The notes under the pieces: model-generated
Told to the model about the DNA's origin: nothing
What the model saw: the letters and a program-made list of their open reading frames with translations, nothing else
The model's database searches: none
Shown here: one piece after another, positions 14,020 to 64,000 of the stretch
Layout: every line of letters starts with the position of its first letter
Position numbering within the stretch: position 1 is the stretch's first letter
Program-made: the position numbers and the translations under genes
NCBI RefSeq assembly: GCF_964199755.1
Contig: NC_133910.1
Span: forward strand, 4,548,501 to 4,612,500
DNA: 64,000 nucleotides
Source: Larus michahellis
Taxonomy: Eukaryota; Chordata; Aves; Charadriiformes; Laridae
Reading direction: 5' to 3'

Positions 14020-14233
14020 TTATATATATGTGTGTGTGTGTGTGCGTGTTGTTCAGGTGTATACACACACACTGACACACACACACACACTCTCTCCCTG
14101 GCGCACACTGAATGCAGCCTCCTACAGATGGGTGTCTCTGGGCAAACGCATGTACAGACATGGAGAGTTTCTACGTACACATAGGTACATGCAGATAGGT
14201 ATACGCGTATGTGCAGACACACACACACACACG
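14020..14233. repeat. (TA)n/(TG)n and (AC)n microsatellite cluster
   Basis: (TA)4-5 runs into (TG)n at about 14020-14048, then (AC)n blocks at about 14061-14090, and another AC run at about 14214-14233. Between them lie short TACACA/GTACAT stretches. The opposed TG and AC blocks could fold back on each other. Likely length-polymorphic. Confidence 0.9.
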
Positions 14234-15516
14234 CGTATCGCCTGTTGACGTACAGCTGACTCGCTGAAGGCTGAGACTGTTTGGCCGCTCACAGCAGTGC
14301 TTCCCCTGCACTTGGGGCATCACTAAACTGCTGGAAGAAGGAGGGCTGGCAGAGGGTGCGGGACATTACCCCGGCCCCAGGAGCCGCTGGGGAGAGCCTT
14401 TGCCTCGGCACAAACCCACCCCGGCCCGCGCAAGGCAAACAGGAAAGAAAACAAGCTGCAGCGACTGCAGCCTGTAGCGCTGCGGGGAGGGGGTGGTGCA
14501 GAAGTGACCAGGGTCGTGTCACCTGAAGTGACTTATTACATCCTCCAGCACATGGGATTTTACCAGGGGAGTTTCCTGCCTGAAGCCTTCCCTTGGTCTG
14601 CACGATGGCAGCTGTAAGGCACCACAGCTAAAGGGCACCTGCAGCCACACAGACACAGACACGCTTCCGTCTGCGCTGGTACGTGTGTGTCGCACTCTCT
14701 ACACAGAGCAATCCTTTTCCCCCATTCTCCTGCTACGGCGTGGAAGCATCACCTCATCAAAGAGCTGTTTTTCAGCCCCATAGGCAAGCGAGATGACAAG
14801 GGTTTGGGACGGGGGAGATGGTTTGGGGTGAAGCAGGGCTTAGAACTGAGATTTTGCTCAGGAGAACGGAAATTTCAGTGGCTGAGAGACCTTAACCCAT
14901 TTCAGTGGGAAGAGATCACAGCGGCTGGAGCTACAAGGGCCTGGGAAGCCTTTTGGAAAGCAAAGATCAGGCTCGTCAGATGCAATCACAAACGTGAAAT
15001 CAGGGTATGCTCCCCCTTAACCCCCCCCAGGTATCCATGTATCCAAGTATAACCATGGCTGGAATATATCCACACACAGGCCTCCAGAGGCCACTCCTTT
15101 GGGCTGATGGGAGACCACCAAAACACAGAGCTGCCACCCGTGCCATGCTCTGATGGACTTCTTATTAGGTGAGCACCTGCAATTAATTGGACTGATGTTG
15201 CAGCGCTGCAGCGGGTGTGTTATTTCCAGGTAGTCTGGTTACTATAAGGTAGAGGATGCACATAGCTTGTACTTAAAACATATAAAAAATGGCATCTTGG
15301 GTGTCTAAACTCCTTTTTGCTCTATTTTCTAGGGAAAAGTCAAACAGTTTTGGGTATGCGCATACTCAGAATATGATGGATTTTTTTATTCTTATTACTT
15401 CAGTGTATCTGTCTCAGCCAGTTAGACTTCTTGGGGCTGTCAAAATGGACTTGAAACATCTCCGGGGGGGCTACTTCAAAATTTCCTTTCCAAACCTTTT
15501 TCTAGGGAAAATGCCC

Positions 15517-15534
15517 TTTTTTTTTTTTTTTTTT
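15517..15534. repeat. Poly(T) run
   Basis: 18 consecutive T; simple repeat with no recognisable element attached. Confidence 0.8.
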
Positions 15535-17341
15535 CTGTCTAAGTACCTTCTTTGCAAGCAGCATGCTATTTGCATGGAAATCTAGAACATCTTGTTAATA
15601 AAAAAGTCCCAACTCTTTCTTAAGCTGAAACTTCTACAATTCGTTTGATAAAAAAGAGGAAATCATCTTTGAGAATCAATCTGACTGGTTGTGCTTCACA
15701 CAGCCAGGAATATTTTTTCTTCCACTTGGACAAGGAACGGTCTTTTTTCACATTATTTTTCTTTGCCAGTCACAGAGGTAGAAGGACAAGGCGCTAAGTA
15801 AAGTAAAAGTAAAGAGGCAGGGGAAGGGCGTGGAGGAAACCAGCACTTTCAGTCCTGAAAGTAGTTTCAGTTTAAGCAGTGGACAAAATTTCAGGTTGGC
15901 TGCTGTTTTTAACCCTTTCCGCACAACTATAAAAAAGGGGGATGCCGTAGGCAAAGGGAGCCACAAAAGTGGCAGTGAAAGGGATTATCTGCACTGAAAC
16001 CATCCGTGTGTTGTTTTGTTCCCTCCTAATCTGTCGATCTGTCTTGGTCTCTTTCTCTCTTTCCTCTTTGCAGCATATAATTTACAGTAAAAACACAGGA
16101 AGCTGAATGATTTCCTCTGAGGAAAGTACCTGACAAAGAGGTGAACGAGTGAAATCATCAGGCCCTTTGACTTCATCGCTACCGTGGATCCTCGACGGTT
16201 TCAGGCAGAGACGCTATCTTGCAACGAGACACCTTTGAAGTGGTTTTGCCAGTGCGTGGCAGGCGAGCGGTACGCTTTTCCCTGTGGCAATCCAAGAACA
16301 GGGAGTCCTGAATTTGTGAATAACAGCAGCAATTAGTTACATCACATGTTGTACACCAAAAAAAACCCTCTTAACCACTAACACATCGTGACTAGGGGTG
16401 ATTCTGCACGCAGGGGACGGGCTTTGGAGGCCCCTCTCCATGTCCAGAGGCTGGAAAGCGTGGGGCGGCCAGGCTGGCTCCTGGGAGCTGCGATGGGGGG
16501 AACTGGGCGGTGGGGGGGCAGTTTGCAAGCTCCCATCCGTCTGGCACAGCCACAGGTGCCCTTTCAAATCTGTCCCCTCTACTCCTCCCCGCGGTCTTCC
16601 AAGAAGCCGAGTTGGGGACGCAAAACATCAGCACTAAGGAACGTGACTCGGGGCTCCTACATGGCAAGACCCCTTTGAAAAGCTCAGCCCAAACTTTTGC
16701 AGTTTCAGAGGTCCTGAATAGGGACTTTTACCCTAAAAAAATCCCTTATGCTCAATGCCAGCTAAAAGGGCACAAGTGAGTAACTCTTCAGATATCATCT
16801 CACTGAGGCCATGAGTTCCCCACACTTTAAAAGTGACTAAAACTGAAGTGGGTTTTTCAGTGTTCATGTGTCTAAATGTAGGAGTAGAAGGGATAAAGGA
16901 CAGACGGAGACTGTACACTTGGGTAGAGCATCAGCCTCTTTGTTTAGCTATAATGCAACAACTTCCTCTATCTTTCTTTTCCAACTCCTACTACCTCCAG
17001 AAAACCTTCCTTTAAATTACGGAGGTGTTGAAATGCTTGCATGTGGTTATATTTTCCTGCTCCATCCTCCACCCGGGATGTCATTTCCACTGCAAAGTGA
17101 AATAGGACTGATTCATTTTGCAGAAGGAGCACGGCTGAAACAAGCCCGGATGGAGACTCATTCTCAACCCTGTGGAAATTCCTCACCAAGGCTGCTAGTC
17201 AAGTGAAAACCTCTTCACTGTACAATCATGAGGGTTGTGTTGCTGCTCCTCAACTTCTTGGGCTGGAGCCAGGAAGAGCTTGCGAGCAGCTGAGGATGAC
17301 CCAGAAAACCAGAGCTGTTCTTACACTTTGTATTCTTTTCC

Positions 17342-17360
17342 TTTTTTTTTTTTTTTTTTT
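17342..17360. repeat. Poly(T) run
   Basis: 19 consecutive T in the TNC downstream region. A second T-rich tract with AA breaks lies at about 17763-17790. Confidence 0.8.
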
Positions 17361-18189
17361 CCTGAACCAGCTCCTTCTTCACCACAGAGAGGTCATGTTA
17401 TTCTCTAGATTGAAGGCTTGATTAAAGTGTGTTTTTTTTACACCCAGGCTGCCAGCCTTCCAAGAACAAAGATGATATGTGCGGCTTTTGCTGTTATTTG
17501 CTCGCAGTCTCTTGGTGACAAACCACACCTTGTTTACCAAAACAAACCTATGCGGTAGCCACACAAAGCTGCTATGGCGCTACAGGCTGAGATTTCTTTA
17601 CCTGCTGAGGCCGCCGGGGAAATACCCAAGAAAAAGGCATATGAACAAAGACTAGAGTCTGGAGAGTTTCTGGGCAGACTTTTTTCGAAGAAAATGATCA
17701 GGCGATCCTGAACAGGGGACATCCCCACCTGGAGCTCTAAAGCTGATGACGGATTTGTGTCATTTTTTTTAATTTTTTTTTTTTTTAATTTTACATAGTT
17801 TTTTCCCCCCTACTTCCCATAAAATACATTTTATCATTTTGCCTGATCATTTTGCCAAGATCCTGTATTTGTAACATTATATATGAAGGTGTCTCATATC
17901 TGCTCATTCCTTCCAGTCTGCCTGTGGCTCCTGATGGACTGCGGAGAACCAGCAGCAACCAGCCAAGCACCGTCACAGCGATCCCAAGCTCTGTTCCAGA
18001 GGCCTGTGTCATCTCATCCACATCCCTGGAAGGCAGAAGTATGAGGCTGATGCCACCACTTTGCCATTTTCTGGGTGGAGGATCAAGCTGTGGCTTATTG
18101 ATGACACCTAAACATCAGCTTTCCTTTCTACTATTCAAGGTCTGATGGAAAGTTCACTAGGCTAGCCACCAAAAACACTTAAAAGAAGA

Positions 18190-19551
18190 AGACAGGCCGG
18201 TCAGCCTCACCTCCATCCCTGGAAAGATGATGGAACAGCTCGTTCTGGGTGTCATCTCAAGGCACGTGGAGGAAAGGAAAGCTATCAGAAGTACTCAGCA
18301 TGGATTCACCAAGGGGAAATCATGTCTGACTAATCTGATAGCCTTCTACGATGGCATGACTAGATGGATAGATGAGGGGAGGGCGGTAGATGTGGTCTAC
18401 CTTGACTTAAGCAAGGCGTTTGACACGGTCTCCCACAGCATCCTCATAGGGAAGCTTAGGAAGCGTGGGTTAGATGAATGGACAGTGGGGTGGATAGAAA
18501 ACTGGTTGAAAGATAGAGCTCAGAGGGTTGTGATTAGGGGCACAGAGTCTAGTTGGAGACCAGTGACGAGTGGTGTTCCCCAGGGGTCAGTACTGGGTCC
18601 AGTCCTGTTCAATATATTCATCAATGACCTGGATGAGGGGATAGAGTGCACCCTCAGCAAGTTTGCTGATGACACCAAGCTGGGTGGGGTGGCTGACACA
18701 CCGGAAGGCTGTGCCACCATACAGAGAGACCTGGACAGGTTGGAGATCTGGGCAGAGAGAAACCTTATGAAGTTCAACAAGGGCAAGTGTAGGGTGCTGC
18801 ACCTGGGGAGGAACAACCCCATGCACCAGTACAGGTTGGGTGCTGACCTGCTGGAGAGCAGCTCTGTGGAAAGAGACCTGGGAGTCCTGGTGGACAACAG
18901 GATGACCATGAAGCAGAGATGTGCCCTTGTGGCCAAGAAGGCCAATGGCATCCTGGGATGCATCAAGAAGAGTGTGGCCAGCAGGTCAAGGGAGGTCATC
19001 CTCCCCCTCTGCTCTGCCTTGGTGAGGCCGCACCTGGAGTACTGTGTCCAGTTCTGGGCTCCCCGGTTCAAGAGGGACAGGGAACTGCTGGAAAGGGTGC
19101 AGCAGAGGGCTACAAAGATGATTAGGGGACTGGAACACCTCTCTTATGAGGAAAGGCTGAGGGATTTGGGTCTCTTCAGTCTGGAAAAAAGACGACTGAG
19201 GGGTGACCTTATCAACACTTATAAATACTTAAAAGGTGGGTGTCAGGAGGATGGGGCCAGGCTCTTTTCAGTGGTGCCCGGGGACAGGACAAGAGGCAAT
19301 GGGCACAAACTTGAACATAGGAAGTTCCACCTCAACATGAGGAGGAACTTCTTTACCCTGAGGGTGGCAGAGCACTGGAACAGGCTGCCCAGAGAGGTGG
19401 GGGAGTCTCCAACTCTGGAGACATTCAAAACCCGCCTGGACGCGTTCCTGTGTAACCTGCTCTAGGTGACCCTGCTCTGGCAGGGGGGCTGGACTAGATG
19501 ATCTCCAGAGGTCCCTTCCAACCCTATGATTCTATGACTCTATGACTCTAA
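18190..19551 (+). mobile_element. CR1 LINE, 5'-truncated, well-preserved reverse transcriptase
   Basis: 5'-truncated CR1 non-LTR retrotransposon, antisense to TNC and about 3.7 kb beyond its 3' end. Homology starts at about 18191 ([12 protein letters not shown]), so the endonuclease part and the N-terminal part of ORF2 are missing. The end is the CR1 3' tail with repeated TCTATGA units at 19528-19548. No stop or frameshift interrupts the coding part. No clear target duplication is seen, which is usual for CR1. Confidence 0.96.
18227..19465 (+). CDS. CR1 ORF2 C-terminal part: reverse transcriptase (412 codons)
   Basis: Uninterrupted frame from an internal ATG to the natural CR1 ORF2 stop. The frame is also open upstream to the truncation point at about 18191. 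Motifs in order: [18 protein letters not shown]; the first catalytic Asp in [34 protein letters not shown]; the catalytic pair in [10 protein letters not shown]; then the thumb region with [13 protein letters not shown] and [17 protein letters not shown], ending AFLCNLL. In a complete element this enzyme copies its own RNA onto nicked target DNA. Without the upstream endonuclease the copy cannot move alone. It has no promoter of its own that I can see. Confidence 0.93.
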   Translation: MMEQLVLGVISRHVEERKAIRSTQHGFTKGKSCLTNLIAFYDGMTRWIDEGRAVDVVYLDLSKAFDTVSHSILIGKLRKRGLDEWTVGWIENWLKDRAQRVVIRGTESSWRPVTSGVPQGSVLGPVLFNIFINDLDEGIECTLSKFADDTKLGGVADTPEGCATIQRDLDRLEIWAERNLMKFNKGKCRVLHLGRNNPMHQYRLGADLLESSSVERDLGVLVDNRMTMKQRCALVAKKANGILGCIKKSVASRSREVILPLCSALVRPHLEYCVQFWAPRFKRDRELLERVQQRATKMIRGLEHLSYEERLRDLGLFSLEKRRLRGDLINTYKYLKGGCQEDGARLFSVVPGDRTRGNGHKLEHRKFHLNMRRNFFTLRVAEHWNRLPREVGESPTLETFKTRLDAFLCNLL

Positions 19552-19637
19552 GAGGAGAAAAAGAAGAGGAAAAAAGAAAAAGAAGAGGAAAAAGAAAGAG
19601 AAATAAAGAAAAAAAAAAAAAGAAATCAAGAAAAAGG
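19546..19637. repeat. Purine-rich (GAA/GGA/AAAG)n tract after the CR1
   Basis: About 90 bp almost entirely A and G, directly after the CR1 3' tail, with AAGAGGA and GAAAAAG units and an A13 run. It may be pre-existing insertion-site sequence expanded after integration. Confidence 0.85.
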
Positions 19638-22600
19638 TCCTGCTCCTGTGGAGTTTAACAGTCCTCAGAGTTAATGTGGCAGCTGCGACAAAGTTTTTCA
19701 AGGCTGCTGTTTTGGATTCAGGCAGTGAAGCCTGAGACCAAATGGGCAGAGGGGGCAACCACTGCCTCACTCTATACTCAGTTTCTAGCTTTACACACTC
19801 TAACCCCTGATTATGCCCAACCCCTTTTAAAGCAAAGCAAGTTAAACTTGTAATTTTGAATGAAGTGACGTTCCTTATACAGGCAAGATGGGAAATAGAA
19901 GTCGTCTTCTGTTACAGGTCACTGCAGTAGTTTGGGCTACTTATTCACTAACGCAGGCTCAGGCAAGATGTCCTGGTTTTGTGGTTACATTTAGCCCAGC
20001 AATAGGTGAGATCAGTTCCCTTTAATTAATGAACCAAATGGAACAGCACCAGGAGAAGAGGTAAGGCAGCTGCACCCACAGATGGTGCAGCAGAGGAGGG
20101 TGCTCTCCTGGGGTCAAGGTGAGCTGGCATCAAGGTCTTCACCTTGTTCAGGCAAACGGAGGAATTCAAAGTATCTATCAATAACCCCCACGTCCCACTG
20201 GAGCGCTCTGGCCGCGCGGTCGGTGTGGCTGCACACTCATGCCTGCGTTCAGCAAAACCCCATCCTTTAGTAGTCCGAGTCCCACAGAAAGCCAGAGGAT
20301 TTAATAAGCTAAAAGCTGCCATCAGTTTAAGCCTCAGTCCCCAGAAATTACCTATCCAGCTGCCTTTTGCCCAGCTGGCTTGAGGCACCCGCCTCACCCA
20401 AACTTAAATAAGAAATCCAAGTCTGGGATGTTGCTAGGACTGCAGTATGGATACGGGTCCCTGCAGAGACTGCGCATTGACTGAAGGAGGGAGAACAGGT
20501 ACAGGGCATTGGAAAAGATGCTTGGTCATCTACGTGTCTCAAGAGTACCCCTTATGGACACAGTCCTAACCCCATAAATCCCACTCACTTCCCCAGATAT
20601 CTCCTTGAGTGCCTTTGAGACCTTGGGTCTTGCTGCGTAAATATTTTTGAAGCCCTTCCTCTCCTGCCCCCTTGAAGCTCCTAAACCACTTCATCACCTT
20701 AAGTATTAACATCAGCACTAAGGTGACTTACGGTTTCTTAAGTTGACAAACCAACCAGACAGCAATTTGGTGCACCCTTGGCAGGTTTATAAATAGAGTT
20801 CAAAACTGAGGATGTTTTTAAGCTATTCTCACAAGTTACAACCAGGAGAGGGGGGAGACAAAAGCCAGAAAGCGAATATCCCTTGCAATAGCCCGTGGTG
20901 GAGATGTTTGGTCCCGGGTCAAGCTTGTGTCAGCTCTGAAGGGTGTTTTGGCATGTGTTACTTCAAGGATTTGCCAGTTTCTCTCCTGCAGTAGTAATCA
21001 TGAAAAATACCAAGCAGGGCATCTGTCAGTGAGTAATGACAAGAAATATCATCTTTCTTCCATGCAGCGCATTCACATCATTTCTGGAGCGAGGTACAAA
21101 CCTGCGCCCGTCTCCAGCCGCCCTGTTTGGATCTGCCAAGCTAAGCGACATCACAGCCAGACCCAGGCAGCTTTGGGATGTTGTCTAGAAATGAGGAAAT
21201 AATTTCATAAACGGCAAGTCTTCCTCTGAATGTCTGCAAACAGACTGCAAGAGCTTTCAAGTCCCCAGTTACACAGATTTAGTGCCATTTCCTAATAACT
21301 TGAAAAGCATCTTGAGAGTGAAGCATGTTTCTTCATTACTGGATTTGCTCTCCTTTATACTGCCAATCATTTGCTCTGACAAACACCAAAGAAGGGCTAT
21401 TAATTACAGAGGATTAATTTAATAAACTGCTGCAGCTCAGACCCTTGCCAGCGCTCTGGAAGGTGAAAGGACACTTGTGTTCCCTGTGCAAAATAAACAA
21501 TATTCACTGGTATAAATTCAACTTTTTTGGGGGGGAAAAGAAAGAAAGAAATTCAAAGTACGTGAAATAATATCCATGAAGAAAGTAAAGAGGAGTTCCT
21601 CTTTGACCTGTGCTTCTGCTGTGACCTAGCTCCTGCAAGCCAAAAATCAGATTTTCCTCACTCACAGGTGTCCTTGCAAAGTTCCCGCTGTGTGGCCACA
21701 GGGCAATGCTTTACTACGTGCCGTCGGTTTTCCTAACAAAGACCAGTGCTGCAGAGACACCAGCAACAGCGAGGAAGCTCGGAGTGCTGGACGTCACCCC
21801 ATGAGAAGACGTCAGTGAGGAACGGCGGCGTCTGGACGGATGCTGGAAATCTGCAGGATTTCCAAGTGCTGCCAAACAGAGCGGGCACAGACCAAGACAG
21901 ACGGACTCCGTCTGCCATCTGCCGGTAGCCAGGCTTAAAATGGATGAGGAGGGCGAGCACGGCTGCCAGGAGATGCTGGTGTAGAAACTATATGAATAGA
22001 AGATCTCCAATGTTTTGCTAATTCTGCTAGGAACTTCGCCCGCTTCTGCACCCAGGCAGTGCCTGTTCCCAGCCGGGAATTCCTCTGCACCATCCCCATG
22101 TACTCTCTCAGTCTGTGGTCCTCAATTCTGCTTAACGATGAACAGCTGCTCACTGTGTGAGGTGGGTCCGGGGAGATGCATTAAAATACCGCCAGAAATT
22201 GGACATTTCTGAAATGTAGTTGCTGAGACCGACTATTAGTAAAGCACAGCACACAGGCTTCGATGCTCCCGTCTGCAGCACCTTCTGTGTCTCCATACAG
22301 CAATCCCGGCTGTCCCGGGGCTCTCTCACAGCAAAGCTGGTCCCGGTGCCCACCCCAGCACGGGGGGTCCCCACCAGGCTCTCCCCTCTCGGGAGATGCC
22401 GAGGTTACAGTTGAGACCTTGAACAAGATGGTCCCGGGACATAACCATCCCCAAGGGCTGATGCTCAGCTAAAGCTCAGAAATGCAACAATCGAAGGATT
22501 GCAATTAAAAATAATAATATTAAAAGAAAAAAACAATTTGGAAGACAGGACCTAAAGGGGAGTGATTCTCTCCCTCCTTTTTTTCCTCCCTCCTGATTTT

Positions 22601-23261
22601 GAAGTCTTTTAGTGATATTTCCTATGCATGGACACTTTTTACACCCTGTGACTAACAATATCTGACCTTAGCTAACAGCTGGCACTTCACAGTAAGTCTT
22701 TCTGGCAGAGCTGAGCATCTCTGCTCTGACCGAAAGCGCCTTCTTTCCAGTGACCACGAAGGAGGAGGCAGAAACATTTGCTCTGTTTGAAAAGTGCAAC
22801 TTCGAAGTAGGGCAGAGAGACTGGATTAAAACAAAAGATCTTTTATTGTCTTCGACCGAAGAGTATGATACAGAGGAACTACACAGAGGTTTCATTCATA
22901 TAAAAAAAGAGCACCCTTTATTTACACAAATGTTCAAAGTCGCCAATAGTACCTAACAACAACTCTGTATTTTCTTTGTATTCTTTTGTTAGTTGTTCCC
23001 ACCTAGATGGAGCAAGCATTGGTCAGTAACGCTTAGAAAAACATGTAAGAAGCTTTTGGGCAGGAAAAAAAAAGAAATATATTCTGTAATAAACCAAATC
23101 CTTATGGGCGTTCCACTGTAACAAACCCAGCAGAATACTTACAACCAATCACTGGCATAAGGAACAGTTTTCGGTACTGGCTCAGCAGCCTAATCATTCT
23201 CAGCCTTTCTTTTACTTCCCCGTCTGAGTAAATACACCCTGGACATGCACAAACTCAACAT
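19638..23261. other. Region between CR1 and TNC 3' end
   Basis: No gene recognised. A possible long TNC 3' UTR form would reach to about 22820. A small plus-strand frame at 22750-22956 (68 codons, hydrophilic) lies opposite it and has no known domain. Confidence 0.5.
22842..22922 (-). terminator. Possible distal polyadenylation signals
   Basis: Minus-strand AATAAA at 22922-22917 and 22847-22842. They could serve a longer TNC 3' UTR. I see no strong GT-rich element after them, so they rank below the pair at 23282-23309. Confidence 0.25.
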
Positions 23262-23281
23262 GTATGAAAAAAAGGTAAGAA

Positions 23282-23309
23282 TTTATTTAAAAGTAATTGT
23301 GCTTTTATT
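23282..23309 (-). terminator. Tandem polyadenylation signals for TNC
   Basis: On the minus strand AATAAA occurs at 23309-23304 and again at 23287-23282. Just downstream comes a T run and then a GT-rich stretch (TGTTGAGTTTGTGCATGTCC, about 23262-23243), as expected for cleavage and a downstream element. No AATAAA lies between these and the stop codon. Confidence 0.6.
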
Positions 23310-23393
23310 TATAAAAAAAAAAAATTTACAATCAGACACTGTCCTGCTGTGTTTCCAAAAGCATGGTTCTCTTAAAAATGACAAAAATTTAGC

Positions 23394-23421
23394 TTATTAT
23401 TATTATCATTATTATTATTAC
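23394..23421. repeat. (TTA)n tract in the TNC 3' UTR
   Basis: TTATTATTATTATCATTATT-type triplet run. On the TNC strand it reads as TAA/ATA repeats. A related AATAATAATAATAAT run lies at about 23563-23583. Confidence 0.85.
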
Positions 23422-24019
23422 TTTGTCATTATATTAATAATATTAATCTTATGCTTAAGTTTAAAAACATACTGCTTTCCCCTTCCCATTCCCTCCTTCT
23501 CTGTGGTACTTGATATATATAAAAAAAGGCTTTCCGACAACCAAAGAATTTCAATTGTAACTAATAATAATAATAATGATAATTAATCGTACACATTTCT
23601 GTGTGTAAAATATGGCTGGTTCTAAAACAAACTACCAATGTACAAAACTGTTCTCCCTCCCCTACCCGGGGTCACCCAAGAGATAGTCAGACTGTGGAAG
23701 AACTTTATCCCAGAGGCTTTCTGAGAAAATAAAAATTAATAAAACAACATAGAACCCTTGAGATCGTTGTCTTTGGTGCGGAGGACATTACTGACGGGCA
23801 GCCGGAGCTGCTCTGCTGAAAATGCTGGGACACTTAAGGCTTGACGTTTGGATTGTTGCAGAAGCCTCTGTTGGGCCAAGGGTCACCAATGCTTTGGTAC
23901 GACTACCAGCTCCTCACACCCCACCACCCCAGTGATGCCAGAGGATCCCCCCCACGCCCCCACTCTACATCCCACCCCCCCGTCACCCTGCCTGTAGCCC
24001 CTTCACCACCTCAGGGGCT

Positions 24020-63900
<39,881 letters not shown>

Positions 63901-64000
63901 CTAAGAGATGAGGAATAGAAGTATGAGTTCCTGTCCACAGAATATGCCTATGGGCGTTTATTTAAATAAGGGCAATAAGATATATGCTTTGCTGTGTACG

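Larger units (their letters stand above)
14234..18189. other. Intergenic, nothing recognised
   Basis: Two poly(T) runs and a T-rich tract. No gene or mobile element recognised before the CR1 at about 18190. Confidence 0.55.
23262..24019 (-). other. TNC: TNC 3' untranslated region (extent estimated)
   Basis: Sequence downstream of the TNC stop. It is AT-rich, with a (TTA)n stretch at about 23394-23421 and a C-rich tract on its stop-proximal side at about 23930-24010 as written on the plus strand. I end it about 20 nt after tandem AATAAA signals at 23304-23309 and 23282-23287, giving roughly 760 nt. Two further AATAAA sites at 22917-22922 and 22842-22847 would allow a longer form of about 1.2 kb. 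The UTR end is inferred. Confidence 0.55.

Noticed and set aside
14020..14233. TG/AC repeats considered as a CRISPR-like or other regular array
   Set aside because: Simple dinucleotide repeats without unique spacers, in a vertebrate genome.
18520..19071. Minus-strand 183-codon frame
   Set aside because: Shadow of the CR1 reverse transcriptase reading frame on the other strand.
22750..22956. Plus-strand 68-codon hydrophilic frame opposite the possible long TNC 3' UTR
   Set aside because: Short, no recognisable domain, no promoter or splice context. Chance is the simpler explanation.

Overview
This window is avian genomic DNA. The evidence is an unmistakable tenascin-C gene with the bird-type set of extra fibronectin type III (FNIII) repeats, plus CR1 LINE copies that end in the bird-typical ATTCTATG-like 3' repeat. 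I cannot fix the species.

Layout. Positions 1 to about 23,260 lie downstream of TNC and look intergenic. I find no gene there that I can defend. It holds a short CR1 3' fragment (about 2,554-2,864), a GT/AC microsatellite cluster (about 14,020-14,233), a well-preserved CR1 with a 412-codon reverse transcriptase reading frame (about 18,190-19,551), a purine-rich tract after it, and several poly(A)/poly(T) runs. From about 23,260 to the right edge the minus strand carries the 3' two thirds of TNC. A 3' UTR with tandem AATAAA signals is followed, reading toward higher coordinates (toward the 5' end of the gene), by five fibrinogen-domain exons, FNIII repeats 8, 7 and 6 (two exons each), the variable repeats D, C, AD1, AD2, B and A (one exon each), two further long FNIII exons that I call X2 and X1, FNIII repeat 5, and the second half of FNIII repeat 4. 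The rest of the gene (signal peptide, heptads, EGF-like repeats, FNIII 1-3 and half of 4) lies beyond 64,000.

The 21 exons join into one reading frame of 1,420 codons plus stop, with canonical AG/GT borders. Every exon from FNIII 5 to D is phase 1-1, so any of them can be skipped without breaking the frame. All eight variable exons, X1 and X2 included, share a weak 5' splice site class (T or C at +4, no G at +5). All but one of the constant exons have A at +4.

The main discovery candidate is the X1/X2 pair: two FNIII exons of 369 and 420 bp between repeat 5 and repeat A, where the classical avian description lists none. Each has a long N-terminal linker. X1 contains an acidic-SGSG motif of the glycosaminoglycan-attachment type. 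X2 starts with a Ser/Thr/Pro-rich stretch. If spliced in, they would add a glycan-bearing spacer to the tenascin arm. Novelty and expression cannot be judged from the sequence alone.
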